A stretch of DNA of 18,348 bases from Betaproteobacteria bacterium (lineage in GTDB: Bacteria > Pseudomonadota > Gammaproteobacteria > Burkholderiales > SG8-39): the NCBI GenBank assembly GCA_009693435.1, contig SHXF01000084.1:1-18348 (forward strand). Reading direction: 5' to 3'. Below are positions 1 through 7,182 of this stretch, in pieces (the first letter of the stretch is position 1; each line of letters starts with the position of its first letter). The translations under genes and the position numbers were made by a program. The notes under the pieces were generated by a model. The model saw only the letters and a program-made list of their open reading frames with translations, searched no databases and was not told the origin of the DNA.

Positions 1-225
1 TCGATGACCATCCGTAGATGATCAACCCACCGCGCCCGCGCAGCTTGCCTGTCAGCCGCCTTGCCACCTCCCTTGTGCCCTTCCAGGCTCATTCCTCAAT
101 GGAATGTCGAGCCTTCCTCCAGGCTCATACCTCGTTGGACAAGACTCCGAATTGACGCATTTGGGACAGGCGGCGTAGCATGGCCGCTCTCCAGGAGGAG
201 GCCCGCCAGGCGACACAACTCAATG
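1..225. other. Unassigned left edge, no convincing gene
   Basis: I recognise no protein here in any frame. The plus-strand frames are broken by stops. On the minus strand a frame opens at an ATG whose first base is at 92 and stays open for about 30 codons to the window edge (it begins MSLEGHKGGGKAADRQAAR). It could be the start of a leftward gene. Its ribosome-binding signal is poor, with a TGAGGA abutting the ATG, and I do not recognise the peptide. A short perfect hairpin, CATTCC-TCAAT-GGAATG, lies at 90-106. Confidence 0.3.
83..139. repeat. Two-copy 21-bp direct repeat, 36 bp apart
   Basis: The segment at 83-103 and the segment at 119-139 match at 18 of 21 positions (core ccaggctcat-n-cctc). 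On the minus strand each copy carries an ATG-AGC-CTG-GA start-like motif. The only minus-strand open frame at this edge therefore has a duplicated 5' end. Confidence 0.6.
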
Positions 226-469
226 TCGTTGCCTGATATTCTGGCCGGCGACCGTCAGTCTCGCGATTGCACTGATCCTCGCGGTGGTCACGGAAATGCA
301 GGCCTCGCAGCCCGGGCTGGGTCAGAACATACTGCGCGCGCAGCGGACGTTTCGCAGTCCGGAGTTGTATGCGGGTGTGGTCACGCTCGGTATCATGGGT
401 TTTGCAGTCAATCACGCCATCATCGTGTTCGAGCGGCTGTTGTTGCGATGGCGCGGCAACCCGGCCTGA
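226..469 (+). pseudogene. 3' remnant of an ABC transporter permease (SsuC/TauC/NrtB type), frameshifted
   Basis: From about 251 to the TGA at 467-469 the plus strand encodes the last third of a binding-protein-dependent inner-membrane permease. It shows a hydrophobic helix (TVSLAIALILAVVTEM) with the conserved EM, the G-L-G-Q-N-I motif, and a final helix (YAGVVTLGIMGFAVNHAI). The start of the conserved segment, LPDILAG, lies at about 229-250 in the neighbouring frame, so a one-base shift lies near 250. No upstream helices are found before it, so the gene has lost its 5' two thirds. The permease at the right end of the window has a similar C-terminal layout, so the two look like paralogues. 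The remnant lies 105 bp upstream of the BKACE gene. What removed the 5' part is not visible. Confidence 0.75.
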
Positions 470-574
470 TTTTCTGTGTCATTGTTTTCAGCCATACCGC
501 CCTAGCATGTGTCATACCATTCAACCAGCGGTTGCAGTCCTCAGGCAGTCGTCAAATCACCAAGGAGAGTTTTC

Positions 575-1489
575 ATGATCACCCCGAAAGTCATTATCAC
601 CGTGGCCCCCACCGGCGGCATGGCCGGCAAGAAGCAGAACCACAATCTGCCCACGCAACCCGACGAGATCGCTGAATCGGTGCATCGTTCCTACAACGAG
701 GGCGCCAGCATCGTCGCCGTGCACGCGCGCCGGCCCGACGACGAGGCCACCTGCGACCCCAAGGTGTACGGACGCATCAACGAACTGATTCGCCAGCGCT
801 GCGACATCATCATCAACAACTCCACCGGCGGCGGCGTCAACGGCGACATGGTGCGCACCTTGCGTCCGGGCCTGGAAGAAATCATGTTCGAGGAGCGTAT
901 CCGCGGCTGCGAGGCGCCGCTGTGCGAGATGGTGACCTTCGACTGCCACACCATCATGGCGCAGTTCAACAACCGCCACCTGATGATGGTGACCGACTCC
1001 GACCAGTGCACCGACATGGCGGGGATCTTCCAGAAGCGCGGCGTGAAGCCAGAGTGGGAGTGCTTCAACCTGTCGCACCTGCTGCAGGACACGTCGCGTT
1101 TGATCCAGATGGGCTTTGACAAGCCGCCCTACTGGATCGATTTTGTGCTGAACGCCAATGGATTCCAGGGCGGCTACCCGTACACGCCGAAGATCCTGCA
1201 GATGCTGGTCGATCATCTGCCGAACGATTCGCTGTTCTGCGTCTCGGCCATCGGCACCGGCCAGCTGCCGGCGACCACCCATGCCATTCTGCTCGGCGGC
1301 CACATTCGTGTCGGCCTGGAAGACAACAACTACTATGCCAAGGGCCAGCTCGCGACCAACGAGCAACTGGTGGCGCGCGCCGTGCGCATCATCCGCGAAC
1401 TCGGCGCCGAGCCGGCGACGGCGGCCGAAGCACGGCAGATGCTGAACCTGAAGCCGGTGGTGCACACGCCGGTGCGAGCGGCCGCGTAG
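575..1489 (+). CDS. Beta-keto acid cleavage enzyme family protein (BKACE, DUF849)
   Basis: This 304-residue protein belongs to the family that takes a beta-keto acid plus acetyl-CoA to acetoacetate plus a new acyl-CoA (type member Kce, lysine fermentation). It is a cytosolic TIM-barrel metalloenzyme of normal length. The signs are the N-terminal strand VIITVAPTGG, NLPTQPDEIAES, the INNSTGGGVNGD loop (about 98-109) and GHIRVGLEDN carrying the presumed zinc ligand Glu249. The start is ATG 575, 5 bases after a strong AAGGAGAG; an in-frame ATG at 509 has no such site. In Kce the zinc is held by two histidines in an H-x-H strand plus the glutamate. Here the strand reads IVAVHARRP, so the first histidine is Ala48 and only His50 remains. 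The substrate is unknown. Neighbouring MaoC and HyuAB suggest a CoA-dependent catabolic role. The stop codon lies inside a tandem repeat. Confidence 0.93.
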   Translation: MITPKVIITVAPTGGMAGKKQNHNLPTQPDEIAESVHRSYNEGASIVAVHARRPDDEATCDPKVYGRINELIRQRCDIIINNSTGGGVNGDMVRTLRPGLEEIMFEERIRGCEAPLCEMVTFDCHTIMAQFNNRHLMMVTDSDQCTDMAGIFQKRGVKPEWECFNLSHLLQDTSRLIQMGFDKPPYWIDFVLNANGFQGGYPYTPKILQMLVDHLPNDSLFCVSAIGTGQLPATTHAILLGGHIRVGLEDNNYYAKGQLATNEQLVARAVRIIRELGAEPATAAEARQMLNLKPVVHTPVRAAA

Positions 1490-1558
1490 GCAATCGACCA
1501 CGTAGGTAATCGACCACGTAGGCAGTCGACCACGTAGGTAATCGACCACGTAGGCAAT
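1485..1558. repeat. 16-bp tandem repeat, four full units plus a partial, over the BKACE stop codon
   Basis: Units begin at 1485, 1501, 1517, 1533 and 1549 with consensus cgtaggyaatcgacca. Position 7 alternates c and t, so the array also has a 32-bp higher-order period. The BKACE stop (TAG, 1487-1489) is the first TAG of the first unit. Confidence 0.9.
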
Positions 1559-1570
1559 CCTGCCTACGTG
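1547..1570. repeat. Perfect 10-bp hairpin closing the 16-bp array
   Basis: The arm cacgtaggca (1547-1556), loop atcc and arm tgcctacgtg (1561-1570) form a perfect stem-loop. No run of T follows, so it is not a classic Rho-independent terminator. It could stabilise the 3' end of the BKACE message or be an inverted half-unit of the repeat. Confidence 0.7.
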
Positions 1571-1696
1571 CATTCGCTACCCCCGAAACGGGAGGCGGGG
1601 TCAGCGGTGCACACGCCGCCGCCGCGCCTTGCACCCCGCGGCGCAACCGCGGATTGCCTGACACACTCCGTACATCAAGGACGAAGGAAAGACTGA

Positions 1697-2143
1697 ATGC
1701 GCTATTTCGAGGATTTCAAGGTCGGCGACGTCATTGCCTGCGGCGGCCGGACGGTGAGCAAGGAGGAGATCATTGCGTTCGCGCGGCAGTTCGATCCGCA
1801 GCCGTTTCACATCGATGAGGTGGCAGCGAAGAACTCGATGTTCGGCGGACTGGTGGCGAGCGGCTGGCATACGGTGTGCATCTGCATGCGCATGGCGGTC
1901 GATACCATCCTGCTGGACACCGCGAACAACGGCTCTCCCGGCGTGGACAAAGTGCGCTTTCTGAAACCGCTGTGGCCCGGCGACACGGTGCGCGCGCAGT
2001 GCCGCGTTACCGAGGCGGTGCTGTCGAAGAGCAAGCCCGACCGCGGCCGGGTGAACATTGCCTTCGAGCTCTACAACCAGAAAGACGAATTGATCATGGA
2101 TTTTGTCGGACCGAGCATCGTCACGCGCCGGCCCGCGGACTGA
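1697..2143 (+). CDS. MaoC family dehydratase ((R)-specific enoyl-CoA hydratase-like)
   Basis: This 148-residue single hot-dog-fold protein has the usual length for short MaoC or R-hydratase enzymes, which add water to enoyl-CoA thioesters or remove it. The hydratase motif is clear: FDPQPFHID at 32-40, with the catalytic pair Asp33 and His38, followed by a GLVASGWHT helix (about 56-64). The C-terminal part, FLKPLWPGDTVRAQCRV, is also typical of the family. The start is ATG 1697 after AAGGAAAG with normal spacing. The gene lies 207 bp downstream of BKACE, on the same strand, beyond the repeat array. Its acyl-CoA substrate cannot be read from the sequence. A role alongside BKACE and HyuAB is inferred from position only. 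Confidence 0.93.
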   Translation: MRYFEDFKVGDVIACGGRTVSKEEIIAFARQFDPQPFHIDEVAAKNSMFGGLVASGWHTVCICMRMAVDTILLDTANNGSPGVDKVRFLKPLWPGDTVRAQCRVTEAVLSKSKPDRGRVNIAFELYNQKDELIMDFVGPSIVTRRPAD

Positions 2144-2191
2144 ACCGGACGTTGTGCATTCAGGAATGGTTCCCCTGGTGCTGCGCGCACA

Positions 2192-2270
2192 TTGGAAGAA
2201 AGATGCAAAAGTGGAAGAAAGATGCAAAAGTGGAAGAGGAATGCAAAAGTGGAATACGGATGCAAAAGGA
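2192..2270. repeat. 19-bp tandem repeat between maoC-like and hyuA-like genes
   Basis: Three full units start at 2203, 2222 and 2241 (consensus atgcaaaagtggaagaaag). A partial tail lies before them (2192-2202) and a partial head after them (2260-2270). The array is A-rich on the plus strand, unlike the GC-rich surroundings. I see no coding signal. Confidence 0.9.
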
Positions 2271-2273
2271 GCC

Positions 2274-2309
2274 CCCTTCTCCCCCCGGGAGAAGGGCAGG
2301 GGATGAGGG
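2274..2309. repeat. REP-like palindrome with G-rich tail
   Basis: A perfect 10-bp stem (2274-2283 with 2287-2296, loop ccc) is followed by a caggggatgaggg tail. Palindromes of this cccttctccc / gggagaaggg type with a G-rich tail are a familiar class of dispersed intergenic repeat in proteobacteria. It may also act as an mRNA 3'-end stabiliser for the maoC-like transcript. Confidence 0.7.
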
Positions 2310-2361
2310 AAAACACGCGAAGCAGCAGTTAAATATCACCGCAGCAACGGGAGATTGAGTA

Positions 2362-4503
2362 GTGGGATTTTTCATTGGGACGGATGTCGGCGGCACTTTT
2401 ACCGACTTGTGGGTGTCCGCGAGCGATGGCCACGCCCGCGTGTTCAAGTCGCCGACCACCGCCGACGTGCTGGGCGGGGTGTTGGACGCGATGCGCATGG
2501 CGGCCGATTCCTATCAGGTGAGCTTCAGCGGGTTCTGCGAACAGATCGAGCGTTTTGGTCACGGGACTACAGTGGGGCTGAACGCACTGCTCACCGGCAA
2601 TGCGGCCAGGACAGCGGTGCTGACTACGCGCGGATTTGGCGACACCCTGGAGATCGGCCGGCTGCGCCGCCAGACCTCGGGCATGAACGAGACCGAGTAC
2701 ACCGACGCGTATCTGCGCAACCGCTTTGCGCCGCTGGTGCATCGCAGCCGCGTCGTCGAGATCGACGAGCGCATCGCGGTCAGCGGCGAGGTCATCACAC
2801 CGCTGGATGAAAGCCAGGCGCGCGACGCGCTGCGCCGGCTGAAGGCGGAGGGTATAGAGGCGCTGGCGATCTGCACCCTGTGGTCCACGCACAATCCGGT
2901 CCACGAAAAACGTCTGCGCGAACTGGCGAAGGAAGAACTGCCGGAGGCATTCGTCAGCGTGTCGCACGAGATCTCCCCGGCGGTTGGCGAATACGCGCGC
3001 ATGTCGACCACTGCCGCCAATGCATCGCTGGGGCCGGTTGCCGGCCGTTATCTGTCGCGCCTGGAATCGACCCTGCGCGAAGCGGGGATGCGCGTGCCGG
3101 TGCTGATGATGACCTGTTCGGGCGGCGTGCTGCCGACCGCAGTGCTCACCGACCGGCCGGCGTTCGCGCTGTTTTCCGGACCCGCGGCCGGTGTGATGGG
3201 CTCACTGGCGATCGGCGAGAGAATCGGCCTGAAGAATATTCTCACCACCGACATCGGCGGCACCAGCTTCGATGTCGGCATGGTGGCCGATGGCAAACCC
3301 GTCATGCGTTCGCAGATCGCCCTGGCCGGCGCCGACATCCGTGTCCATTCGATCGACGTCGACTCCATAGGCGCGGGCGGCGGCAGCCTTGCGTCGGTGC
3401 AATTCGGCGAACTGCGTGTCGGGCCGAAGAGCGCCGGCGCCAATCCCGGTCCCGCCTGCTATGGCCGTGGCGGCACGCTGCCGACCGCGACCGACGCCGA
3501 TCTGGTGCTGGGGGTGCTCGATCCCGACCACTTCCTCGGCGGGCGCATGAAACTCGACATGGCGGCGGCGCGCCGCGCCATCGACCTGCACGTGGCCGGA
3601 CCGCTCGGCATGAGCATCGTGGAGGCCGCGTGGGGCATACGCGAAGTGCTTGACTCGCGCATGGCCGACCTGCTGCGGCGCATGACCATAGAGCGGGGCC
3701 ACGATCCGCGCGAATTCTCCCTTTTCGCCAATGGCGGCGCAGGGCCCTCGCATGCCTGGGTGCTGAGCGCGGAACTGGGCCTGGACAGCTTCATCGTGCC
3801 GGCTGCCGCGTCCGCGGTGTCGGCCTTCGGCACCGCCAATTCGGACCTGGGCTTCACCATAGAGTCGCCCGCCTACGTGCGCATACGTCCCGGCGCATCG
3901 CCGAGCGCGGCGCAGCTCGACAAGGTTTCCTCGGGCATTCGATTTACCGTGGCCGAAGTGAAACGCAACCTCGAACTGGCGGCGGCCCGGGGCAGGGTGC
4001 GCATCGAGCGGCTGATATCGATGCGTTTTCGCGGCCAGACCCATCACCTCGACATACCCCTGGAAGGCGACGTGTATGACGAGGCCGCCTACCGCCGCGC
4101 CACGGCGCGCTTCGAGAGCGACTACGAGACGTTGTTCGGCCGCGGCGCCGCTTTCTCCAAGGCCGGCTACGAAATTCTTTCAGTGCGCGCGGTGGGCACG
4201 GGCGCGTTGCCGCCGCCGGCACAGGCCACCCGGGGCGAGCCGCTCGCGCGCGCCGGCAGCCGCAGGGTGGTGTTCCGCAATGCCCTGCAGCCGGTGGAGA
4301 CGGCGATCTACAAGACGTCCTTTCCCGAATCCGGTTCCACGGTCGAGGGCCCGGCCATCATCGAATTTCCCGGGCAGAGCGTGGTGGTGCCGCCCGGCGC
4401 CACGGCGAGCGCGGATGCCTTTGGCAACCTGCTTGTAAGACTGAATGTAAGACTGAATGTAAGACTGAATGTGAAACTGAACGCAAGGCTGAACGCATCA
4501 TGA
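2362..4503 (+). CDS. Hydantoinase/oxoprolinase family protein, HyuA-type ATP-binding subunit
   Basis: This 713-residue protein is the ATP-binding partner of the HyuA/HyuB superfamily (N-methylhydantoinase, 5-oxoprolinase, acetone and acetophenone carboxylases). The ASKHA-type phosphate loop FIGTDVGGTFTDL lies at residues 4-16. A second one, TTDIGGTSFDVGM, is at about 294-306. The ANPGPACYG segment and the NGGAGPSHAW motif are also present. The start is GTG 2362, 8 bases after a GGGAG. The 3' end overlaps hyuB as ATGA (4500-4503), which implies translational coupling and a heteromeric complex. The last 22 residues are an in-frame repeat of VRLN (692-711) from a 12-bp tandem duplication, which is not a family feature. 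The substrate could be a lactam or imide, or a ketone. I favour carboxylase-like activity because of the HyuB tail, with moderate confidence. Confidence 0.93.
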   Translation: MGFFIGTDVGGTFTDLWVSASDGHARVFKSPTTADVLGGVLDAMRMAADSYQVSFSGFCEQIERFGHGTTVGLNALLTGNAARTAVLTTRGFGDTLEIGRLRRQTSGMNETEYTDAYLRNRFAPLVHRSRVVEIDERIAVSGEVITPLDESQARDALRRLKAEGIEALAICTLWSTHNPVHEKRLRELAKEELPEAFVSVSHEISPAVGEYARMSTTAANASLGPVAGRYLSRLESTLREAGMRVPVLMMTCSGGVLPTAVLTDRPAFALFSGPAAGVMGSLAIGERIGLKNILTTDIGGTSFDVGMVADGKPVMRSQIALAGADIRVHSIDVDSIGAGGGSLASVQFGELRVGPKSAGANPGPACYGRGGTLPTATDADLVLGVLDPDHFLGGRMKLDMAAARRAIDLHVAGPLGMSIVEAAWGIREVLDSRMADLLRRMTIERGHDPREFSLFANGGAGPSHAWVLSAELGLDSFIVPAAASAVSAFGTANSDLGFTIESPAYVRIRPGASPSAAQLDKVSSGIRFTVAEVKRNLELAAARGRVRIERLISMRFRGQTHHLDIPLEGDVYDEAAYRRATARFESDYETLFGRGAAFSKAGYEILSVRAVGTGALPPPAQATRGEPLARAGSRRVVFRNALQPVETAIYKTSFPESGSTVEGPAIIEFPGQSVVVPPGATASADAFGNLLVRLNVRLNVRLNVKLNARLNAS
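4435..4494 (+). repeat. 12-bp in-frame tandem repeat at the hyuA-like 3' end
   Basis: Five units start at 4435, 4447, 4459, 4471 and 4483. The first three are identical (gtaagactgaat) and the last two have diverged. Because 12 is a multiple of 3 the repeat is translated as VRLN-VRLN-VRLN-VKLN-ARLN and ends 5 bases before the hyuB start codon. Confidence 0.95.
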
Positions 4504-6653
4504 ACGCGCCCGCAGAATTGAATGCCGTCACCTTCGAAGTCATCCGCAACCGCCTGGTCGCGATCGCCGAGGAAATGCGCATCGCGCTGCAAAGCGTGTC
4601 CGGTTCGCCGACGGTCACCGAGGCATCGGACTTTTTCACCGGGCTCTTCATGCCGGATGGCTCGGTGGTGTCGATGGGATTTCAGGTGTCGTTCCAGGCG
4701 CCGGTGTCGGGAACGGTCATACGCCACATCAACGGCAAGCCCGAATTGAACGTGCGCGATGGCGACATGTTCATCGGCAACGACCCGTTCATCGGCGCGC
4801 TGCACCAGAACGACGTGCAGATGATAGGGCCCATCTATGCGGGCGATCGCATCATTGCCTGGGCCGGGGTGCAGGCGCATCAGACGGACGTGGGCGGCAT
4901 GGATTTTGCAAGCTGGTGCCCGAAGGCGAAGAACGTTTTCCAGGAGGGCATCCGCATTCCCTGCGTGAAACTGATGGACAGGGGCGAGTTGCGCGAAGAC
5001 GTGCTGGAGATGATCACCACCGCCTCGCGGCTGCCTGATGCGCTGGGGCTGGATATCCGCGCCTTCATCGCCACCATCAACGTGGCGCGCAACCGGGTCT
5101 CGGACTTGGTGAAGCGCTACGGCGCCGACGTGATCGATCGGGCCATGCAGCGCATGATCGCCTCCTCGGAGGCGCGCGCCCGGGCGCGCCTGGCGGAGTT
5201 GCCGGACGGGGTGTTCCACGCCTGCGATTTTCTCGAGCACGACGGCCACAACAACGTGCTCTACAAGGTCGATTGCAAGATCACCAAGCACGGCGACTCG
5301 CTGACCCTGGACTACAGCGGCTCCTCGAAACAATCGCCGGGATTCATCAACGCCACGCGCGCCGGACTCATGGGGGGCGCCTGCGGCAGCCTGCTCACGA
5401 CACTGGCCTGGGACATCCAGTGGAACCAGGGCGTGCTCAAAACCGCCGAAGTGATTGCACCCGACGGGCTGATCTGCACCGCGCAGTTCCCCGCGCCGGT
5501 GGGTTCGGCGACGGTGGAAACCATCTGGGTCGTGTCGAATGCCACCATGCTGGCGCTGAACAAGCTGCTTGCCACTTCGCCCAAGTACCGGCACCGCACC
5601 CAGACCATCAGCGACGGCTGCATGGCGACCTTCAATCTGGGCGGCATCAACCAGTTCGGTGAACCGTTCGGGCTGCACCTGATGGATCCGATCGCGGCCG
5701 GCTCCGGCGCGTGGGCTTCCAAAGACGGCGTGGATGCCGGCGGCCCCATCACCTCGCCGGTGGCATCGATTGCCGACGTTGAACGCAACGAGCAGGTTTC
5801 GCCGCTGTTTTATTTTCACCGGCGCCTCGCGCGCGACACCGGCGGCAGCGGCAAATTCCGCGGCGGACTGACCGCCGAAGTCTCGCTGACCCTGGGCGGC
5901 ATAGAGCGCGCCGAAGCGCTGGTCATGACGCATGGCGCCGAAGTGCCCAATACCATGGGCCTGGGCGGCGGCTGGCCGGGCAGCACCGTCACGCAATCGT
6001 TCCTGCGGGGTGGCGTGAGCAAGGGCCGCGTCGACAGCGGCAAATGGGAAGTGTTCGGACCCAAGCCCGGGCTGATGGATATGACCAGCCGCGATGCGTT
6101 CGCGGTGACCTGGCAGGGCGGCGGCGGCTGGGGTGATCCATTGGAGCGCGATCCCGAAGCGGTGGCGCGCGATGTCGCCGCCGACTGGGTATCGGCGGCA
6201 GCGGCGAAAAAAATCTACGGCGTGGTGCTGAAGGACGGCAAGCCAAACCTCAAGGCTACAGTGCGAGCCAGGCAGACGATCCGCAGCCGGCGCGTGGGTG
6301 AATTCGTCACCGATCCGGCACGCTTCTGCTCCAGCGCGCCCGTGGCATCGCTCAGCGAATCGCTGTTCATCGCCATCGATGCGCGCGGCACCCACGTGGT
6401 CACCCGCGCCGGTTGCATACTCGCCACCGATTCGACCCGCTGGCGCGCCGGCGCGGTGGGCGCGACCTTCGACAAATTGCCGAAGGAATACCGGATCAAG
6501 TTGCACGCCGACCTGTCGCTCACCACCTGGTTCTGTCCGGCGACGGGCACCTTGCTCTCGGTGGAAGTCCACGAGCGCGGCAAGCGCGCCCCGGATGATC
6601 TCGATGTCGACGTGGCGTCGCTGCAAAAGCTGTGCTCTGAACCTGTACGCTGA
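4500..6653 (+). CDS. Hydantoinase B/oxoprolinase family protein with fused acetone-carboxylase-gamma-like C-terminal domain
   Basis: This 717-residue protein is the catalytic or metal-binding partner of HyuA. Core HyuB motifs are present: NDPFIGALHQNDVQM (about 98-112), AHQTDVGGMD, the FQEGIRIP segment, and GGGGWGDPLERDPE near residues 540-553, where family members normally wind down. Beyond about residue 600 there are some 115 further residues. They include LFIAIDARGTHVV (from 622), a Cys at 639, and FCPATGTLLSVEV with Cys679. This layout resembles the small zinc-binding gamma subunit of acetone carboxylase (FCPxCGTL), but most metal-binding cysteines are missing. The start ATG overlaps the hyuA stop. 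A 13-bp duplication covers the stop codon. Known relatives open cyclic amides or carboxylate ketones with ATP; which applies here is open. Confidence 0.92.
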   Translation: MNAPAELNAVTFEVIRNRLVAIAEEMRIALQSVSGSPTVTEASDFFTGLFMPDGSVVSMGFQVSFQAPVSGTVIRHINGKPELNVRDGDMFIGNDPFIGALHQNDVQMIGPIYAGDRIIAWAGVQAHQTDVGGMDFASWCPKAKNVFQEGIRIPCVKLMDRGELREDVLEMITTASRLPDALGLDIRAFIATINVARNRVSDLVKRYGADVIDRAMQRMIASSEARARARLAELPDGVFHACDFLEHDGHNNVLYKVDCKITKHGDSLTLDYSGSSKQSPGFINATRAGLMGGACGSLLTTLAWDIQWNQGVLKTAEVIAPDGLICTAQFPAPVGSATVETIWVVSNATMLALNKLLATSPKYRHRTQTISDGCMATFNLGGINQFGEPFGLHLMDPIAAGSGAWASKDGVDAGGPITSPVASIADVERNEQVSPLFYFHRRLARDTGGSGKFRGGLTAEVSLTLGGIERAEALVMTHGAEVPNTMGLGGGWPGSTVTQSFLRGGVSKGRVDSGKWEVFGPKPGLMDMTSRDAFAVTWQGGGGWGDPLERDPEAVARDVAADWVSAAAAKKIYGVVLKDGKPNLKATVRARQTIRSRRVGEFVTDPARFCSSAPVASLSESLFIAIDARGTHVVTRAGCILATDSTRWRAGAVGATFDKLPKEYRIKLHADLSLTTWFCPATGTLLSVEVHERGKRAPDDLDVDVASLQKLCSEPVR

Positions 6654-6669
6654 ACCTGTACGCTGAACT
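6637..6669. repeat. 13-bp tandem duplication over the hyuB-like stop codon
   Basis: The unit ctgaacctgtacg occurs at 6637-6649 and 6650-6662, followed by a partial third copy. The stop TGA (6651-6653) lies in the second copy. Because 13 is not a multiple of 3, the duplicated peptide would be read in a different frame past the stop. Confidence 0.9.
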
Positions 6670-6739
6670 GCGCTCCCCGGACCATTCCGCAACCACCGGA
6701 GTCTGACTCCCATGGCGCTATCTTTGCGATATCAGGCAG

Positions 6740-6816
6740 GTTGGGCTGAGCGCAGCGATGCCGAACGTCTTGCGCCGCATACCGCCAGGTCGGGGTTCGC
6801 TGCGCTCACCGCCAAC
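6740..6816. repeat. Inverted pair of REP-like elements
   Basis: A forward copy, gttgggctgagcgcagcga..., lies at 6740-6766. A reverse-oriented relative lies at 6789-6816, whose complement reads gttggcggtgagcgcagcga and so on. They share the tgagcgcagcga core. Such head-to-head pairs are typical of REP doublets. The pair sits in the 248-bp gap between hyuB and the coxL pseudogene; the rest of that gap shows no gene. Confidence 0.65.
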
Positions 6817-6901
6817 TTGCGACTGGTCCCGTCATAAACGTAAAGAGCCTTTTTCGACCGTCGCCATTTGTCGCATAGCACATTGCTCAAGGAGAAGCGA
6901 G

Positions 6902-7182
6902 ATGAACAAGTTCGGCATCGGTCAGCCAGTCCGCAGGGTGGAAGATCAGCGTTTTCTCACCGGACGCGGGCGTTTCGTCGACGACATCAACCTGCCGCGC
7001 CAGTGCTACGGCGTGCCGGTGCTCTCGGTTCACGCACACGCCCGCATCCGCGGCGCCGCTGGTGTTTTCGCCGCGCGGCGCGCGGCGAGCGAAAAGAACG
7101 GCAAGCGGCGCGGCCGCGCCGTTTCCTACTATATCGAACAGGGCGGGGTGTTCAACGACCGCATGGAACTGCGTTTCGATCC
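6902..7182 (+). pseudogene. Collapsed paralogue of the CoxL-like gene (internal deletion)
   Basis: From ATG 6902 (after AAGGAGAAG) the translation matches the downstream CoxL-like protein in two separate blocks. Residues 4-49 ([12 protein letters not shown]... to HAHARI) align with residues 11-56 of the intact gene, 36 of 46 identical by eye. Residues 59-94 (RRAASEKNG... to LRFDP) align with residues 451-486, 30 of 36 identical. About 394 codons between them are missing, as is everything after the second block. The divergence shows it was an old tandem paralogue, not a fresh copy. The frame stays open across the deletion, so a short chimeric peptide could still be made, but it lacks all cofactor-binding regions. 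Confidence 0.88.

Noticed and set aside
482..508. Sigma70 promoter before BKACE (TTGTTT / TAGCAT)
   Set aside because: The spacer is only 15 bases and both boxes are weak, so it is not distinguishable from chance.
1485..1570. CRISPR-like array
   Set aside because: The units are contiguous 16-mers with no unique spacers, and no cas gene is present.
557..1573. 338-codon minus-strand frame opposite BKACE
   Set aside because: It begins inside the 16-bp repeat array and has repetitive N-terminal peptides caused by it. BKACE on the other strand explains the DNA.
2274..2296. Rho-independent terminator after the maoC-like gene
   Set aside because: The stem is strong but no T-run follows on either strand, and the tail is the G-rich one of a REP element.
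4308..6713. 801-codon open frame on the minus strand opposite hyuB
   Set aside because: Its translation is Arg/His/Gly/Ala-rich with no domain I recognise, and the plus strand carries all HyuB motifs. Long antisense frames are expected opposite GC-rich coding DNA.
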